DNA of 36,856 bases from Pseudomonadota bacterium (GTDB lineage Bacteria; Pseudomonadota; Alphaproteobacteria; Caulobacterales; Caulobacteraceae): NCBI GenBank assembly GCA_023434015.1, contig JAEYTM010000209.1, positions 1 to 36,856 on the forward strand, written 5' to 3'. Each line of letters starts with the position of its first letter. The stretch's first letter is position 1. The notes under the pieces were generated by a model. The model did not search any database. It was not told where the DNA came from and saw nothing but the letters and a program-made list of their open reading frames with translations. A program made the translations under genes and the position numbers. Shown here one piece after another: positions 7,240 to 16,079 of this stretch.

Positions 7240-8543
7240 GCGAGCAAAAGACCTGGCGCGTCGGCGTCGCCGGCCTCGGCACGGTCGGGGGCGGGCTTCT
7301 GAAGTTCCTGGGTGAACGGCCTGACTTCGCCCCGGCCGGCGGGACGGTGACGGTGACGGGCGTTTCGGCGCGTTCGCGTTCGCGGCCCCGGCCGGTGGAC
7401 ATCTCGCAGGTCGAATGGTTCGACGATCCGGTGTCTCTCGCCAGGTCGCCGAACGTCGACATCTTCGTCGAACTGGTCGGCGGCTCCGACGGCCCGGCCA
7501 AGGCCGCCGTCGAGGCGGCGCTGATCGCGGGCAAGCCCGTGGTCACCGCCAACAAGGCCCTGATCGCCGAGCACGGCGCCGAACTGGCCGCCCTGGCCGA
7601 GACGCAGGGGGTGCCGCTGCTGTTCGAGGCCGCGGTGATGGGCGGCGTGCCGGCGGTGAAGATGGTCCGCGAGGCCCTGGTCGGCGACGAGATCCAGTCG
7701 ATCGCCGGGATTCTCAACGGCACCTGCAACTTCATCCTGACCGAGATGGAGACGACCGGCCGGTCGTTCGCCGATGTGCTCGCCGAGGCCCAGCGCCTGG
7801 GCTACGCCGAGGCCGATCCGACCATGGACGTCGGCGGCTTCGACGCGGCCCACAAGATTTCGATCCTCGCCGCCCTGGCCTTCGGCTGCGCGCCGAACTA
7901 CGCGGCCGCGGAGATTGAGGGCATCGACAACGTCGACCTGCTGGACATCAAGCTGGCCCGCGACCTCGGTTACCGGATCAAGCTGGTGGCTTCCGCCGAC
8001 AGATCGCCGGACGGGGTGCTGGTGCGGGTGCATCCGTCCCTCGCCCCGGTCGGCCATCCGCTGGCCCAGGCGGGCGGGGCGCTCAACGCCCTGTTCATCG
8101 AAGGCGCCCGGATCGGACGGATCTTCGTCCAGGGCCCCGGCGCGGGCGCCGGACCGACCGCGGCGGCCGTGGCCGCCGACATCGCCGACGTGATGACCGG
8201 CGCGGTGCGTCCGGTGTTCCAGGGGCCGGCGGCCTCGCTGGCGCCGTTCACGCCGGTCGATCCGTCGAAGAATGTCGGGCGGGCCTATCTGCGCTTCCTG
8301 GTGAAGGATGAGCCGGGCGTGATCGCGGCCGTGTCCGAAACCCTCGCCGAGGCCGGCGTCTCCATCGAGAGCTTCCTGCAGAAGCCGGTGGAGCACGCTC
8401 CCGGAATGCCCGAGGGCGGCGTGCCCATCGTCCTGACCACCCACGCGGTGGCCGAATCCGTCCTGGAGGCGGCCATCGAGCGTATCGCTGGCCTGTCCGC
8501 CGTGCTCGATCGGCCCCGGCTCCTGCGCATCGCGCGCATCTGA
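7236..8543 (+). CDS. hom: Homoserine dehydrogenase with C-terminal ACT domain
   Basis: The enzyme reduces aspartate semialdehyde to homoserine, the branch towards threonine and methionine. It has 435 residues: an NAD(P)-binding Rossmann start (GLGTVGGG, 13-20), VTANKALIAEHG with Lys107, and the catalytic region (AAVMGGVPAVK, GILNGTCNFILTEM, then YAEADPTMDVGG and AAHKISI with Lys207). A C-terminal ACT domain begins near residue 348 (YLRFLVKDEPGVIAAVSE) and is usually the site of threonine feedback inhibition. ATG 7236 overlaps the aminotransferase stop. A much longer open frame extends upstream but lies inside the aminotransferase gene in another frame and is not coding. Confidence 0.95.
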   Translation: MSEQKTWRVGVAGLGTVGGGLLKFLGERPDFAPAGGTVTVTGVSARSRSRPRPVDISQVEWFDDPVSLARSPNVDIFVELVGGSDGPAKAAVEAALIAGKPVVTANKALIAEHGAELAALAETQGVPLLFEAAVMGGVPAVKMVREALVGDEIQSIAGILNGTCNFILTEMETTGRSFADVLAEAQRLGYAEADPTMDVGGFDAAHKISILAALAFGCAPNYAAAEIEGIDNVDLLDIKLARDLGYRIKLVASADRSPDGVLVRVHPSLAPVGHPLAQAGGALNALFIEGARIGRIFVQGPGAGAGPTAAAVAADIADVMTGAVRPVFQGPAASLAPFTPVDPSKNVGRAYLRFLVKDEPGVIAAVSETLAEAGVSIESFLQKPVEHAPGMPEGGVPIVLTTHAVAESVLEAAIERIAGLSAVLDRPRLLRIARI

Positions 8544-8595
8544 CTAAGACTAGAATCGCGCTCTGCGGGGCGCGCACCGCTGGAGACGCTTGAAG

Positions 8596-9549
8596 ATGAC
8601 TTCCGAAGTTCTGGATCGTGGCCTCGTTCTCGACGCCGTCAGGGTGACCGAGATCGCCGCCGTGGCCGCCTGGAAGCTCGTCGGGCGCGGCGACGAGAAG
8701 GCCGCCGACCAAGCCGCGGTCGACGCCATGCGCACGGCGCTCAACGACCTGGAGATCGACGGCGAGATCGTCATCGGCGAGGGCGAGCGCGACGAGGCGC
8801 CGATGCTCTATATCGGCGAGAAGGTGGGCAAGGGCGGCAAGGCGAAGATCGACATCGCCCTGGACCCGCTCGAAGGCACCACCCTGACGGCGAAGGCGAT
8901 GGCCAACGCCCTGGCGGTGATGGCCTGGGCCCCGAAGGGCACCCTGCTCAACGCCCCCGACACCTACATGGACAAGATCGCCTGCGGCCCCGGCTATCCG
9001 CCCGGCGTCATCGATCTCGACAAGTCGCCGGCCGAGAACGTCCAGGCCCTGGCCGCGGCCAAGGGCGTCGAGCCGTCGGCGATCACCGTCTGCGTGCTCG
9101 ACCGGCCCCGCCATGCCGAGATCATCGCCAGCCTGCGGGCCCTCGGCGCGCGGGTCTACCTCATCACCGACGGCGACGTGGCCGGGGTGATGAACACCGC
9201 CAATCCCGACACCGGCGTCGACATGTACATGGGCTCCGGCGGCGCGCCTGAAGGCGTCCTGGCCTGCGCGGCGCTCAAGTGCGTCGGCGGCCAGTTCCAG
9301 GGCCGCCTGGTATTCCGCAACGCCGACGAGCGCGCCCGCGCCGCCCGGGTCGGGATCACCGATCTCGACAAGAAGTACGATCTGCACGAGATGGTCCGCG
9401 CCGATGCGATCTTCGCCGCCACCGGCGTGACCGACGGGGCGCTGCTGGATGGGGTCAAGTTCAAGGACGGCTTCGTCCATACCCACACCCTGGTCATGAA
9501 CTCCGCCACCCATACGGTGCGCGAAGTGCGGATGAAGCGGCCGGCCTGA
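8596..9549 (+). CDS. glpX: Class II fructose-1,6-bisphosphatase
   Basis: GlpX hydrolyses fructose-1,6-bisphosphate in gluconeogenesis. The 317-residue product shows the class II signatures GEGERDEAPML (61-71) and DPLEGTT (90-96), both metal/substrate-binding, plus LDRPRH and GSGGAPEGVL further on. The start is ATG 8596, with GGAG ten bases upstream. A TTG two codons earlier is possible but less likely. The gene lies 52 bases after hom in the same direction and 112 bases before recJ, an order I recall as common in alphaproteobacteria. Confidence 0.95.
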   Translation: MTSEVLDRGLVLDAVRVTEIAAVAAWKLVGRGDEKAADQAAVDAMRTALNDLEIDGEIVIGEGERDEAPMLYIGEKVGKGGKAKIDIALDPLEGTTLTAKAMANALAVMAWAPKGTLLNAPDTYMDKIACGPGYPPGVIDLDKSPAENVQALAAAKGVEPSAITVCVLDRPRHAEIIASLRALGARVYLITDGDVAGVMNTANPDTGVDMYMGSGGAPEGVLACAALKCVGGQFQGRLVFRNADERARAARVGITDLDKKYDLHEMVRADAIFAATGVTDGALLDGVKFKDGFVHTHTLVMNSATHTVREVRMKRPA

Positions 9550-9661
9550 TGCGCTGCGTCCGTTCGTGACGTAGCGGACTGCGACGACCCTGTGACTGGC
9601 GACTCGCCCCCGGCGAGCCGATAGTGCGTGTTCAGGCGGTGCTACGGAGCGGTCGGGCGGC

Positions 9662-11461
9662 ATGGCGGACGGAAACGCCCCTCTGGGATACCTCGGCGTC
9701 AGCCGCTCGCTCTCCGGGCGGCTTTGGCGCGAGCGGGCGGCCGACCCTGCGCTGGTCCGTCGTCATCAGCTCTGCCACGGCCTGTCCGAGCCGCTGGCGC
9801 GAGCGCTGGCGGCGCGGGGCGTGGCCGACCATCAGGGCGGCGACTACCTCAACCCCACCCTGAAGGCGCTCTTCCCCGACCCGTCGTGCTTCGCCGACAT
9901 GGATCGGGCGGCGAGCGTCCTGGTCGACGCCCTGGAACGGCGGCGGCCGATGGTGGTGTTCGCCGACTACGACGTGGACGGAGCGTCGTCCGCCGCCCAG
10001 CTGGTCCGCTGGTTCCGGGCCATGGGCCACGAGCTGCCGATCTTCGTGCCCGACCGGATCGTCGACGGCTATGGACCGTCGCCGGCGATCATGCGTCGTC
10101 TGAAGGACGAAGGCGCGGAACTGGTCATCACCGTGGACTGCGGGGCGGCCGCCCACGACGCCCTGGCCTGCGCCGCCGAGATCGGTCTCGACGTGGTGGT
10201 GGTCGACCATCACCTGATGCGCGGCGAGGACATCCCGCGGGTCGCGGCCCTGGTGAACCCCAATCGACCCGACTGCGGCTCCGGGCAGGGGCATCTGGCG
10301 GCGGCGGGGGTCACCTTCGTGCTGCTCGCCGCCCTGAACCGGGAGGCGCGCCGGCGCGGGCTGTTCGGCGGTCGCGCCGAACCCGACCTGCGCCAGTGGC
10401 TCGACCTGGCCGCCATGGGCGCCATCTGCGACGTGACCCAGCTGACCGGCTTCAACCGCGCCCTGGCGGCCCAGGGCTTGAAAGTGATGTCGGCCTGGAG
10501 GAACCCCGGCCTGAAGGCGCTGCTGGAGGTCGCCAAGAGCGAGGGGCCGGCCTCGGTATTCCACGTGGGATTCATCCTCGGGCCGCGGATCAACGCGGGT
10601 GGGCGAATCGGCCGCTCGGACCTGGGCGCGCGCCTGCTGTCCACCGACGACGCGGAGGAGACGAGGGCGCTCGCCGCCGAACTCGACGCGCTCAACGCCT
10701 CGCGCAAGGAGGTCGAGCGGGAGGTCACCGAATCGGCGATCGCGATGATCGAGCAGACGAGCAACCAGCCGGACGCGCCGATGCTGCTGGTCGCGGCGGA
10801 CGGCTGGCACCCGGGAGTCATCGGCATCGTCGCCGGCCGCCTGCGCGAACGCTACCGCAAGCCGGTGATCGTGGTCGGCGTGGACCGGGCGGCCAATGTC
10901 GGCAAGGGCTCGGGCCGTTCGCAGCCGGGCGTGAATCTCGGCCGCGCGGTGCAGGCGGCGTTCGACGAGGGCCTGCTGCTGGCCGGCGGCGGCCCCGCCA
11001 TGGCGGCGGGCCGTTCGGTGCGGCCCGAGTGTTTTCCCGCACTGCGCGCCTTCCTCTGCGAACGGCTGGCGGAGGAAACCGAAGCCGCCGCCGCCCAGGA
11101 CGGCCTCGAGATCGACGCCCTGGTGACCACCGGCGGCTGCGACCGGGCGCTGTGGCAGGACTTCCAGCGACTGGCCCCGTTCGGCCCCGGAAATCCCGAG
11201 CCGGTGTTCGCCGCGGCCGACGTTCGCGTGGAGCGGCCGATGGCGCTGCGTGGCGGCCATGTCCGCTGCACGCTGATCGACGAATCGGGCGGCCGGCTGA
11301 AGGCCATCGCCTGGCGCGTGGAGGACAGCGAGACCGGTCGGCGGCTGATGTCGGAGGGCGGGGCCATCCACGTTGTCGGCCGTCTAAAGCCCGACGACTG
11401 GCAGGGCCGCGAGGGCGTTCAGTTCGAGATCGAGGACGTCGCCGATCCCCGTCGAACTTAA
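9662..11461 (+). CDS. recJ: Single-stranded-DNA-specific exonuclease RecJ
   Basis: RecJ degrades single-stranded DNA 5' to 3' in recombination and mismatch repair. The 599-residue product carries the DHH-family motifs: DYDVDG (102-107), ITVDCG (155-160), DHH (182-184), and DLAAMGAICDV further on. Next comes the DHHA1-type part (ADGWHPGVIGIVAGRL, then KGSGRS) and a C-terminal OB-like region (MALRGGHVRCTLID). The start is ATG 9662. Length and motif order are normal. Long open frames in the opposite strand and in a second plus frame here are composition artefacts. Confidence 0.95.
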   Translation: MADGNAPLGYLGVSRSLSGRLWRERAADPALVRRHQLCHGLSEPLARALAARGVADHQGGDYLNPTLKALFPDPSCFADMDRAASVLVDALERRRPMVVFADYDVDGASSAAQLVRWFRAMGHELPIFVPDRIVDGYGPSPAIMRRLKDEGAELVITVDCGAAAHDALACAAEIGLDVVVVDHHLMRGEDIPRVAALVNPNRPDCGSGQGHLAAAGVTFVLLAALNREARRRGLFGGRAEPDLRQWLDLAAMGAICDVTQLTGFNRALAAQGLKVMSAWRNPGLKALLEVAKSEGPASVFHVGFILGPRINAGGRIGRSDLGARLLSTDDAEETRALAAELDALNASRKEVEREVTESAIAMIEQTSNQPDAPMLLVAADGWHPGVIGIVAGRLRERYRKPVIVVGVDRAANVGKGSGRSQPGVNLGRAVQAAFDEGLLLAGGGPAMAAGRSVRPECFPALRAFLCERLAEETEAAAAQDGLEIDALVTTGGCDRALWQDFQRLAPFGPGNPEPVFAAADVRVERPMALRGGHVRCTLIDESGGRLKAIAWRVEDSETGRRLMSEGGAIHVVGRLKPDDWQGREGVQFEIEDVADPRRT

Positions 11462-11476
11462 AGCTGTCAGACGGCC

Positions 11477-11505
11477 TTGCACCCCCGGGGGAAGCTGGAT
11501 ATAGA
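11477..11505 (+). promoter_or_regulatory. Putative housekeeping promoter of tRNA-Glu
   Basis: A TTGCAC -35-like hexamer at 11477-11482 and a TATAGA -10-like hexamer at 11500-11505 are separated by exactly 17 bases. The tRNA body starts at 11523, giving a predicted short leader of about 10 bases. The element begins 16 bases after the recJ stop. Confidence 0.6.
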
Positions 11506-11522
11506 GCGGCCCTCGCGCACGC

Positions 11523-11597
11523 GGTCCCTTCGTCTATCGGTTAGGACGCCAGGTTTTCAACCTGGAGAGAGGGGTTCGACTCCCCTAGGGACTGCCA
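11523..11597 (+). tRNA. tRNA-Glu (TTC)
   Basis: A full cloverleaf can be folded. The acceptor stem is GGTCCCT with AGGGACT (one G-T pair), followed by discriminator G and an encoded CCA at 11595-11597. The anticodon stem is CCAGG/CCTGG around loop TTTTCAA, placing anticodon TTC at 11556-11558. The T-loop is GGTTCGACTCC. It lies between recJ and the cold-shock gene with its own promoter. Confidence 0.97.
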
Positions 11598-11669
11598 CGC
11601 GTTCCCCCTCATCGACGCCCCTGAGAGGCGCCCCGGGCGGCCTCCCGCAAAATCCCCCATTGACGCGCC

Positions 11670-11695
11670 TTGACTTACGAGAACAGTGTTATAGT
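11670..11695 (+). promoter_or_regulatory. Putative promoter of the cold-shock gene
   Basis: TTGACT at 11670-11675 and TATAGT at 11690-11695 have a 14-base spacer, which is short for E. coli but within the range described for Caulobacter housekeeping promoters. A second TTGACG at 11660 lies just upstream. The region is clearly more AT-rich than its surroundings. Predicted transcription would start near 11702, giving a leader of roughly 35-40 bases before ATG 11739. Confidence 0.45.
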
Positions 11696-11738
11696 CGGCC
11701 TAATCCGATGAGTTCGGGGGTGACGGGCCGAGGGGCAT

Positions 11739-12347
11739 ATGGCTGGTTACGAATTTGAACAGGTGGACGCCGAGGCGGTGGCCGTGCGGATCACCGGGCG
11801 CGTCAAATGGTTCGACGCAGGCAAGGGCTATGGATTCATCGTCCCCGACGACCCTGTCCAGACGGAGCTGAAGGACGTCCTGCTGCACGTCACCAGCCTG
11901 CGGACCTGCGGGCGCGAGAACGCCCTGGAAGGCTCGATGATCACCTGCGATGTCGTCCGGCGGCCGAAAGGCTGGCAGGTGGCTGAGGTCGTCGATCTGG
12001 ACGAAAGTTCCGCACCGCCGGCGAGCGAGCGCCGGACCCGCGAGGGCGATGGGTTCCGCCGCGACCGGCCGGACGGGTTCGGCGGCCCCGTCATGAGCCG
12101 TCCGGCGCGCCGGATCGTCGAGGCGACCGGACCGCTGGAGCGGGCCAAGGTGAAATGGTTCAACCGCACCAAGGGCTACGGCTTCGTGGTGCGCGACGGC
12201 GAACCCGGCGACATCTTCATCCATATCGAGACCCTGCGGCGGTCTGGTAAGGAGGACCTGCAGCCTGGCGAGGACGTCATGGTGCGGTTCGCCGAGGGCC
12301 CGAAGGGCCTTGTTGTGGCCGAGATCGAGTCCTCTGCTCTGGACTGA
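11739..12347 (+). CDS. Two-domain cold-shock (CSD) protein
   Basis: This 202-residue protein has two cold-shock domains and probably binds RNA or single-stranded DNA. CSD1 (about residues 19-86) contains GRVKWFDAGKGYGFI and an RNP2-like VLLHV. CSD2 (about 135-197) contains AKVKWFNRTKGYGFVV and RNP2 DIFIHI. The roughly 45-residue linker is charged and disordered, rich in Arg, Asp, Gly and Pro. CSD1 is more divergent, with an insertion between its RNP motifs (PDDPVQTELKD). Double-CSD proteins are typical of Caulobacter and relatives, where some are stationary-phase rather than cold induced. Which applies here cannot be told. A candidate promoter lies about 45 bases upstream. Confidence 0.92.
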   Translation: MAGYEFEQVDAEAVAVRITGRVKWFDAGKGYGFIVPDDPVQTELKDVLLHVTSLRTCGRENALEGSMITCDVVRRPKGWQVAEVVDLDESSAPPASERRTREGDGFRRDRPDGFGGPVMSRPARRIVEATGPLERAKVKWFNRTKGYGFVVRDGEPGDIFIHIETLRRSGKEDLQPGEDVMVRFAEGPKGLVVAEIESSALD

Positions 12348-12374
12348 GGGGCCGTCCTTCGGAGTCGAGTTTCA

Positions 12375-12884
12375 GTGTCGAAGACCCACATGTTGCGGCG
12401 GAGCCTCCTTGCCCTGTCGCTGACTCTCGCCGTCGCTTCGCCGGCTGTCAGCCAGATTCCCCGTCAGGACCCCGCCAGATGCCGCGGCCAGGTCGAGATC
12501 AGGCCGCTGGAGCCGCTGCAGGTCGTCACCGCACGCGGGACCACCCGGTTCATGGTCGAGCTGGCCGATAGCCCGATCGAGCGCGAGTACGGCCTGATGT
12601 GCCGCAAGAGCCTCGCCGCCGACCGTGGGATGCTGTTCGACTTCGGTCACGCCCAGGAGCTGGCCTTCTGGATGCGCAACACCCTCATTCCGCTGGACAT
12701 CATCTATATCCGCGCCGATGGCACGGTGCTGTCGATCGCCAGCAACGCCCAGCCGCTCGACGAGACGCCGCTGCCGTCGCTCGGGCCCGCCCGGGCGGTC
12801 CTGGAGCTGCCCGCCGGACGCGCCGCTCAGCTTGGCCTGCTGCCCGGGGACCGCATCATCCATCGGATCTTCCCGCGTGGCTGA
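12375..12884 (+). CDS. Secreted DUF192 protein
   Basis: The 169-residue protein has an N-terminal signal peptide (hydrophobic LLALSLTLAVASPAVS, cleavage near AVSQ) followed by a DUF192 domain. Characteristic pieces are FMVELADSPIEREYGLMCRKSL, GMLFDFG, FWMRNTLIPLDIIYI and a C-terminal GLLPGDRI. DUF192 is a small beta-barrel domain of unknown function, often exported. GTG 12375 has GGAG ten bases upstream. ATG 12390 is a possible shorter start and also keeps the signal peptide. Its end overlaps the start of the thioesterase gene by eight bases. Confidence 0.85.
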   Translation: MSKTHMLRRSLLALSLTLAVASPAVSQIPRQDPARCRGQVEIRPLEPLQVVTARGTTRFMVELADSPIEREYGLMCRKSLAADRGMLFDFGHAQELAFWMRNTLIPLDIIYIRADGTVLSIASNAQPLDETPLPSLGPARAVLELPAGRAAQLGLLPGDRIIHRIFPRG

Positions 12885-13305
12885 CGAGGAGCCGGTCCCG
12901 CCGCCCCCGGCGGGCTACGAGCTCCTGGAGCGCCGCGGCGGGTTCTCCGCGCGCAATGGGCCGTACTTTCATCGGCCGGGCCAGGGGGCGATGGTGGAGC
13001 ACGCCTTCTACGCCCTCAGGCGCCACACCAACGGCCTGGGCCTGGTGCACGGGGGCATGCTGAGCACCTTCATGGACAGCCTGCTGGCCTCGGCGGTCTA
13101 TCGGGAGGCGGGCAGGGTGGCGGTGACGGTCCACCTGTCTGTCGACTTCCTGCACATGGCGCGGGCGGGCGAATGGATCGAAGGCCAGGCGCGGATGATC
13201 CGGGCCGCTCGCGACCTCGCCTTCGCCGAGGGAACGGCGAGGGTGGGCGCCACCGAGGTGGTCCGGGCCTCGGGCGTCTTCAAGCTGATGGGGCGGAGCC
13301 GCTAG
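12877..13305 (+). CDS. Hotdog-fold acyl-CoA thioesterase, PaaI-like
   Basis: This 142-residue hotdog protein probably hydrolyses acyl-CoA thioesters in the cytoplasm. The motif LVHGGMLSTFMDSLLA (57-72) contains the HGG and the conserved Asp67 of PaaI-type enzymes. The strand VTVHLSVDFLHMARAGEWIEGQARMI and the tail ATEVVRASGVFKLMG complete the fold. I chose GTG 12877, which overlaps the end of the DUF192 gene. The open frame continues upstream but lies inside that gene. The stop overlaps the stop of the small convergent membrane protein gene in a CTAG. Confidence 0.85.
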   Translation: MADEEPVPPPPAGYELLERRGGFSARNGPYFHRPGQGAMVEHAFYALRRHTNGLGLVHGGMLSTFMDSLLASAVYREAGRVAVTVHLSVDFLHMARAGEWIEGQARMIRAARDLAFAEGTARVGATEVVRASGVFKLMGRSR

Positions 13306-13448
13306 CCCAGGGTCATACGGGCGGCGGCCGCCGCCAGGAGCACGACGCCGCCGCCGATCAGAATGAGTCGGATGCCTTCGCCGTAGCGATCCATGAACCG
13401 CGCTCGCGCGCGATGCCGGCCGGCCTCGGTCCGTTTCCGCCGCCGCAT
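13302..13448 (-). CDS. Predicted 48-residue membrane protein
   Basis: A short frame encodes a very basic N-terminus (MRRRKRTEAGRHRARARF) followed by one hydrophobic segment of about 20 residues (LILIGGGVVLLAAAAARMTL). A strong ribosome-binding site, GGGGAG, lies five bases before ATG 13448, which favours a real gene. The frame stays open further upstream, but that part has no ribosome-binding site. I do not recognise a family. It would be a single-pass inner-membrane peptide with a cytoplasmic positive end. Its stop overlaps that of the thioesterase gene. Confidence 0.5.
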   Translation of the reverse strand: MRRRKRTEAGRHRARARFMDRYGEGIRLILIGGGVVLLAAAAARMTLG

Positions 13449-13554
13449 ACTGGCTCCCCGTGTTATCCGCGAGGATGGCGGCCGGCCGCTGCGCCTTCCA
13501 GGGAGCGCCGGTTGTGCGTGGGCGCGTTCCGGTTGCGCGGGGCGCGTGTTCCGT

Positions 13555-13581
13555 TTGCCCAAACTCCAAAACGCTTATATC
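13555..13581 (+). promoter_or_regulatory. Putative promoter of tRNA-Pro
   Basis: TTGCCC at 13555-13560 and TATATC at 13576-13581 (15-base spacer) lie about 20 bases before the tRNA body. The AT-rich patch around 13561-13580 stands out from GC-rich surroundings. The -10 resembles the one before sdhE. Confidence 0.42.
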
Positions 13582-13600
13582 GCATGGCCGCCGGCGCCTT

Positions 13601-13677
<77 letters not shown>

Positions 13678-13705
13678 CGCGCCGGCTGATCTGAAGGGGT
13701 TCGTC

Positions 13706-14014
13706 ATGCTCGCGCGTATCTTCCGACCGTCCAAGACCGCCATGCAGTCGGGCAAGGGCAAGACCCAGGACTGGGTCCTGGAGTTCGAGCAGAAGGCCGC
13801 GCGCCGGCCCGATCCGCTGATGGGCTGGACCCAAACCACCGACACCGCATCGAGCCAGGTGCGTCTGACCTTCGAGACGCGCGAGGACGCTGTCCGCTAC
13901 GCCGAGTCGAACGGCCTGGCGTTCCAACTCGTCGATCCCAAGCCGGCCAAGCGGATCATCAAGGCCTATGCCGACAACTTCGCCTTCGGGCGAAAGGTCC
14001 CGTGGACCCACTAG
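13706..14014 (+). CDS. ETC complex I subunit, NDUFS4-like
   Basis: The 102-residue protein matches the 'ETC complex I subunit conserved region' family, the bacterial counterpart of mitochondrial NDUFS4, an accessory subunit on the peripheral arm of NADH:ubiquinone oxidoreductase. Visible family features are ARIFRPSKTAMQSG at the start, WVLEFE, DPLMGWTQTTDTASSQVRLTFETREDAVRYAE and YADNFAFGRKVPWTH at the end. ATG 13706 is preceded by AAGGGG. The frame is open further upstream, through the tRNA-Pro, but that is not coding. It sits between tRNA-Pro (28 bases before) and tRNA-Arg (one base after the stop). Confidence 0.93.
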   Translation: MLARIFRPSKTAMQSGKGKTQDWVLEFEQKAARRPDPLMGWTQTTDTASSQVRLTFETREDAVRYAESNGLAFQLVDPKPAKRIIKAYADNFAFGRKVPWTH

Positions 14015-14015
14015 G

Positions 14016-14092
14016 GCGCCCTTAGCTCAACCGGATAGAGCTCTCGCCTTCTAAGCGAGCGGTTGCAGGTTCGAGTCCTGCAGGGCGCGCCA
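14016..14092 (+). tRNA. tRNA-Arg (TCT)
   Basis: The acceptor stem GCGCCCT pairs with AGGGCGC, followed by discriminator G and an encoded CCA (14090-14092). The anticodon stem CTCGC/GCGAG holds loop CTTCTAA, giving anticodon TCT at 14050-14052. The T-loop is GGTTCGAGTCC. The tRNA begins one base after the stop codon of the NDUFS4-like gene, so it is very probably cotranscribed with that mRNA. Confidence 0.97.
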
Positions 14093-14112
14093 CCCTCGCT
14101 CCCGGCATGCGA

Positions 14113-14979
14113 TCAGCTGATCGGGTCGCTCTCGGAGGTCGGCCGGCGGTTTTCGTCAAGGCTGATGACCCAGCGGGCCCGTTCCGGCATTTCGGCGAGA
14201 ATCCAGCGGGTCAGCCGCTCGTAGTGGCTGATGAACCGGGCGACCTCGGCGTCGGACATGCCGCCGCCGGTGCGGGCGCGCAGCTTGTGTTCCTGTTCGG
14301 TGCGCCAGGCGAGAACCACCTCGAAGCTCGGCGCCTTGAGCATGATCAGTTCCTGCATGCGGCCGAACAGCTCCTGGTAGGGGCCGTCGAGCTGGTCGTT
14401 GATGTAGCTGCGCCAGACGCCCTGCGGGTCCTCCTCGGCCTCCAGCGCGTTCACCGGATTGGCCAGGGCCGCGGCGCCCTGGGCGCGGGCGCCGACGCAC
14501 CAGCCTTCGAAGAGCACGACATCGACCGGCGTGGCGACCGTCTCCCAAGCGGCCCGCGGCTTGCGGTTGTCGGTGGCCTTGTCGAAGGCCGGAAGGGCGA
14601 CGCGGCCCTTGGCCCGAAGCTGGTCGAGCACCGCCCCGCCCAGGCGCACATCATGGGTTCCGGGCGGCCCGCGGACGGCGAACAGCGGGTGCACCTCGGC
14701 TGCCAGCCTCTGGCGGGCCTCGCGGGGCAGATAGAAGTCGTCCAGGGAAACCGCCACCGTGGACAGGCCGCGCCGTTCCAGCAGTCGCTTCGTCGCCGCC
14801 ACGACGGTCGACTTGCCCGAGCCCTGGGCGCCGCAGAGACCGAGGGTCACGGTCTTTCGTCGCACCTGGCGCAGGCGCGCCGCGCGGGCCGCCAGCGGCT
14901 CGCACACGGTCTCCACCGTTTCACGGAAGGTCTGCGGCAGGCCTTCGGCGGCCAGGAAATCGTCGAGCCAGTCGGACAC
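14113..14979 (-). CDS. P-loop kinase, D-glycerate 3-kinase-like
   Basis: This 288-residue cytoplasmic P-loop enzyme has Walker A GAQGSGKST at 50-58, SLDDFYLPREAR (a phosphoribulokinase/uridine-kinase type region), and PAFDKATDNR and VVLFEGWCVGARAQ further on. The order matches the glycerate kinase (GLYK / yeast Tda10-like) group that phosphorylates D-glycerate, though the substrate is only inferred. The C-terminal part (MLKAPSFEVVLAWRTEQEHKLRA, SHYERLTRWILAEMP) also fits. It is 31 bases downstream of the short-chain dehydrogenase gene in the same direction. A perfect 14-base palindrome overlaps its stop codon. Confidence 0.8.
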   Translation of the reverse strand: MSDWLDDFLAAEGLPQTFRETVETVCEPLAARAARLRQVRRKTVTLGLCGAQGSGKSTVVAATKRLLERRGLSTVAVSLDDFYLPREARQRLAAEVHPLFAVRGPPGTHDVRLGGAVLDQLRAKGRVALPAFDKATDNRKPRAAWETVATPVDVVLFEGWCVGARAQGAAALANPVNALEAEEDPQGVWRSYINDQLDGPYQELFGRMQELIMLKAPSFEVVLAWRTEQEHKLRARTGGGMSDAEVARFISHYERLTRWILAEMPERARWVISLDENRRPTSESDPIS

Positions 14980-15010
14980 GTCACCCTCTCAGGAGGGCGA
15001 CGCCGGAACG

Positions 15011-16018
<1,008 letters not shown>

Positions 16019-16079
16019 GGCCGTCCCTCGTGTTTCGAAAGTCGGCTGGGAAAGCCCACGGACAGGGATGGGGTTCCGC

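Noticed and set aside
9603..9617. Hairpin CTCGCC-CCC-GGCGAG between glpX and recJ, considered as a terminator
   Set aside because: The stem is only six pairs and no T-run follows. Not strong enough to call.
9628..11544. Long alternative frames on both strands across recJ (579 codons minus, 638 codons plus)
   Set aside because: Arg/Gly/Pro-rich shadow frames caused by high GC. RecJ in the third frame carries all DHH-family motifs.
14110..14123. Perfect 14-base palindrome CGATCAGCTGATCG at the kinase stop codon, near the tRNA-Arg end
   Set aside because: Considered as a bidirectional terminator or regulator site. It has no loop or T-run and overlaps coding sequence, so function cannot be supported.
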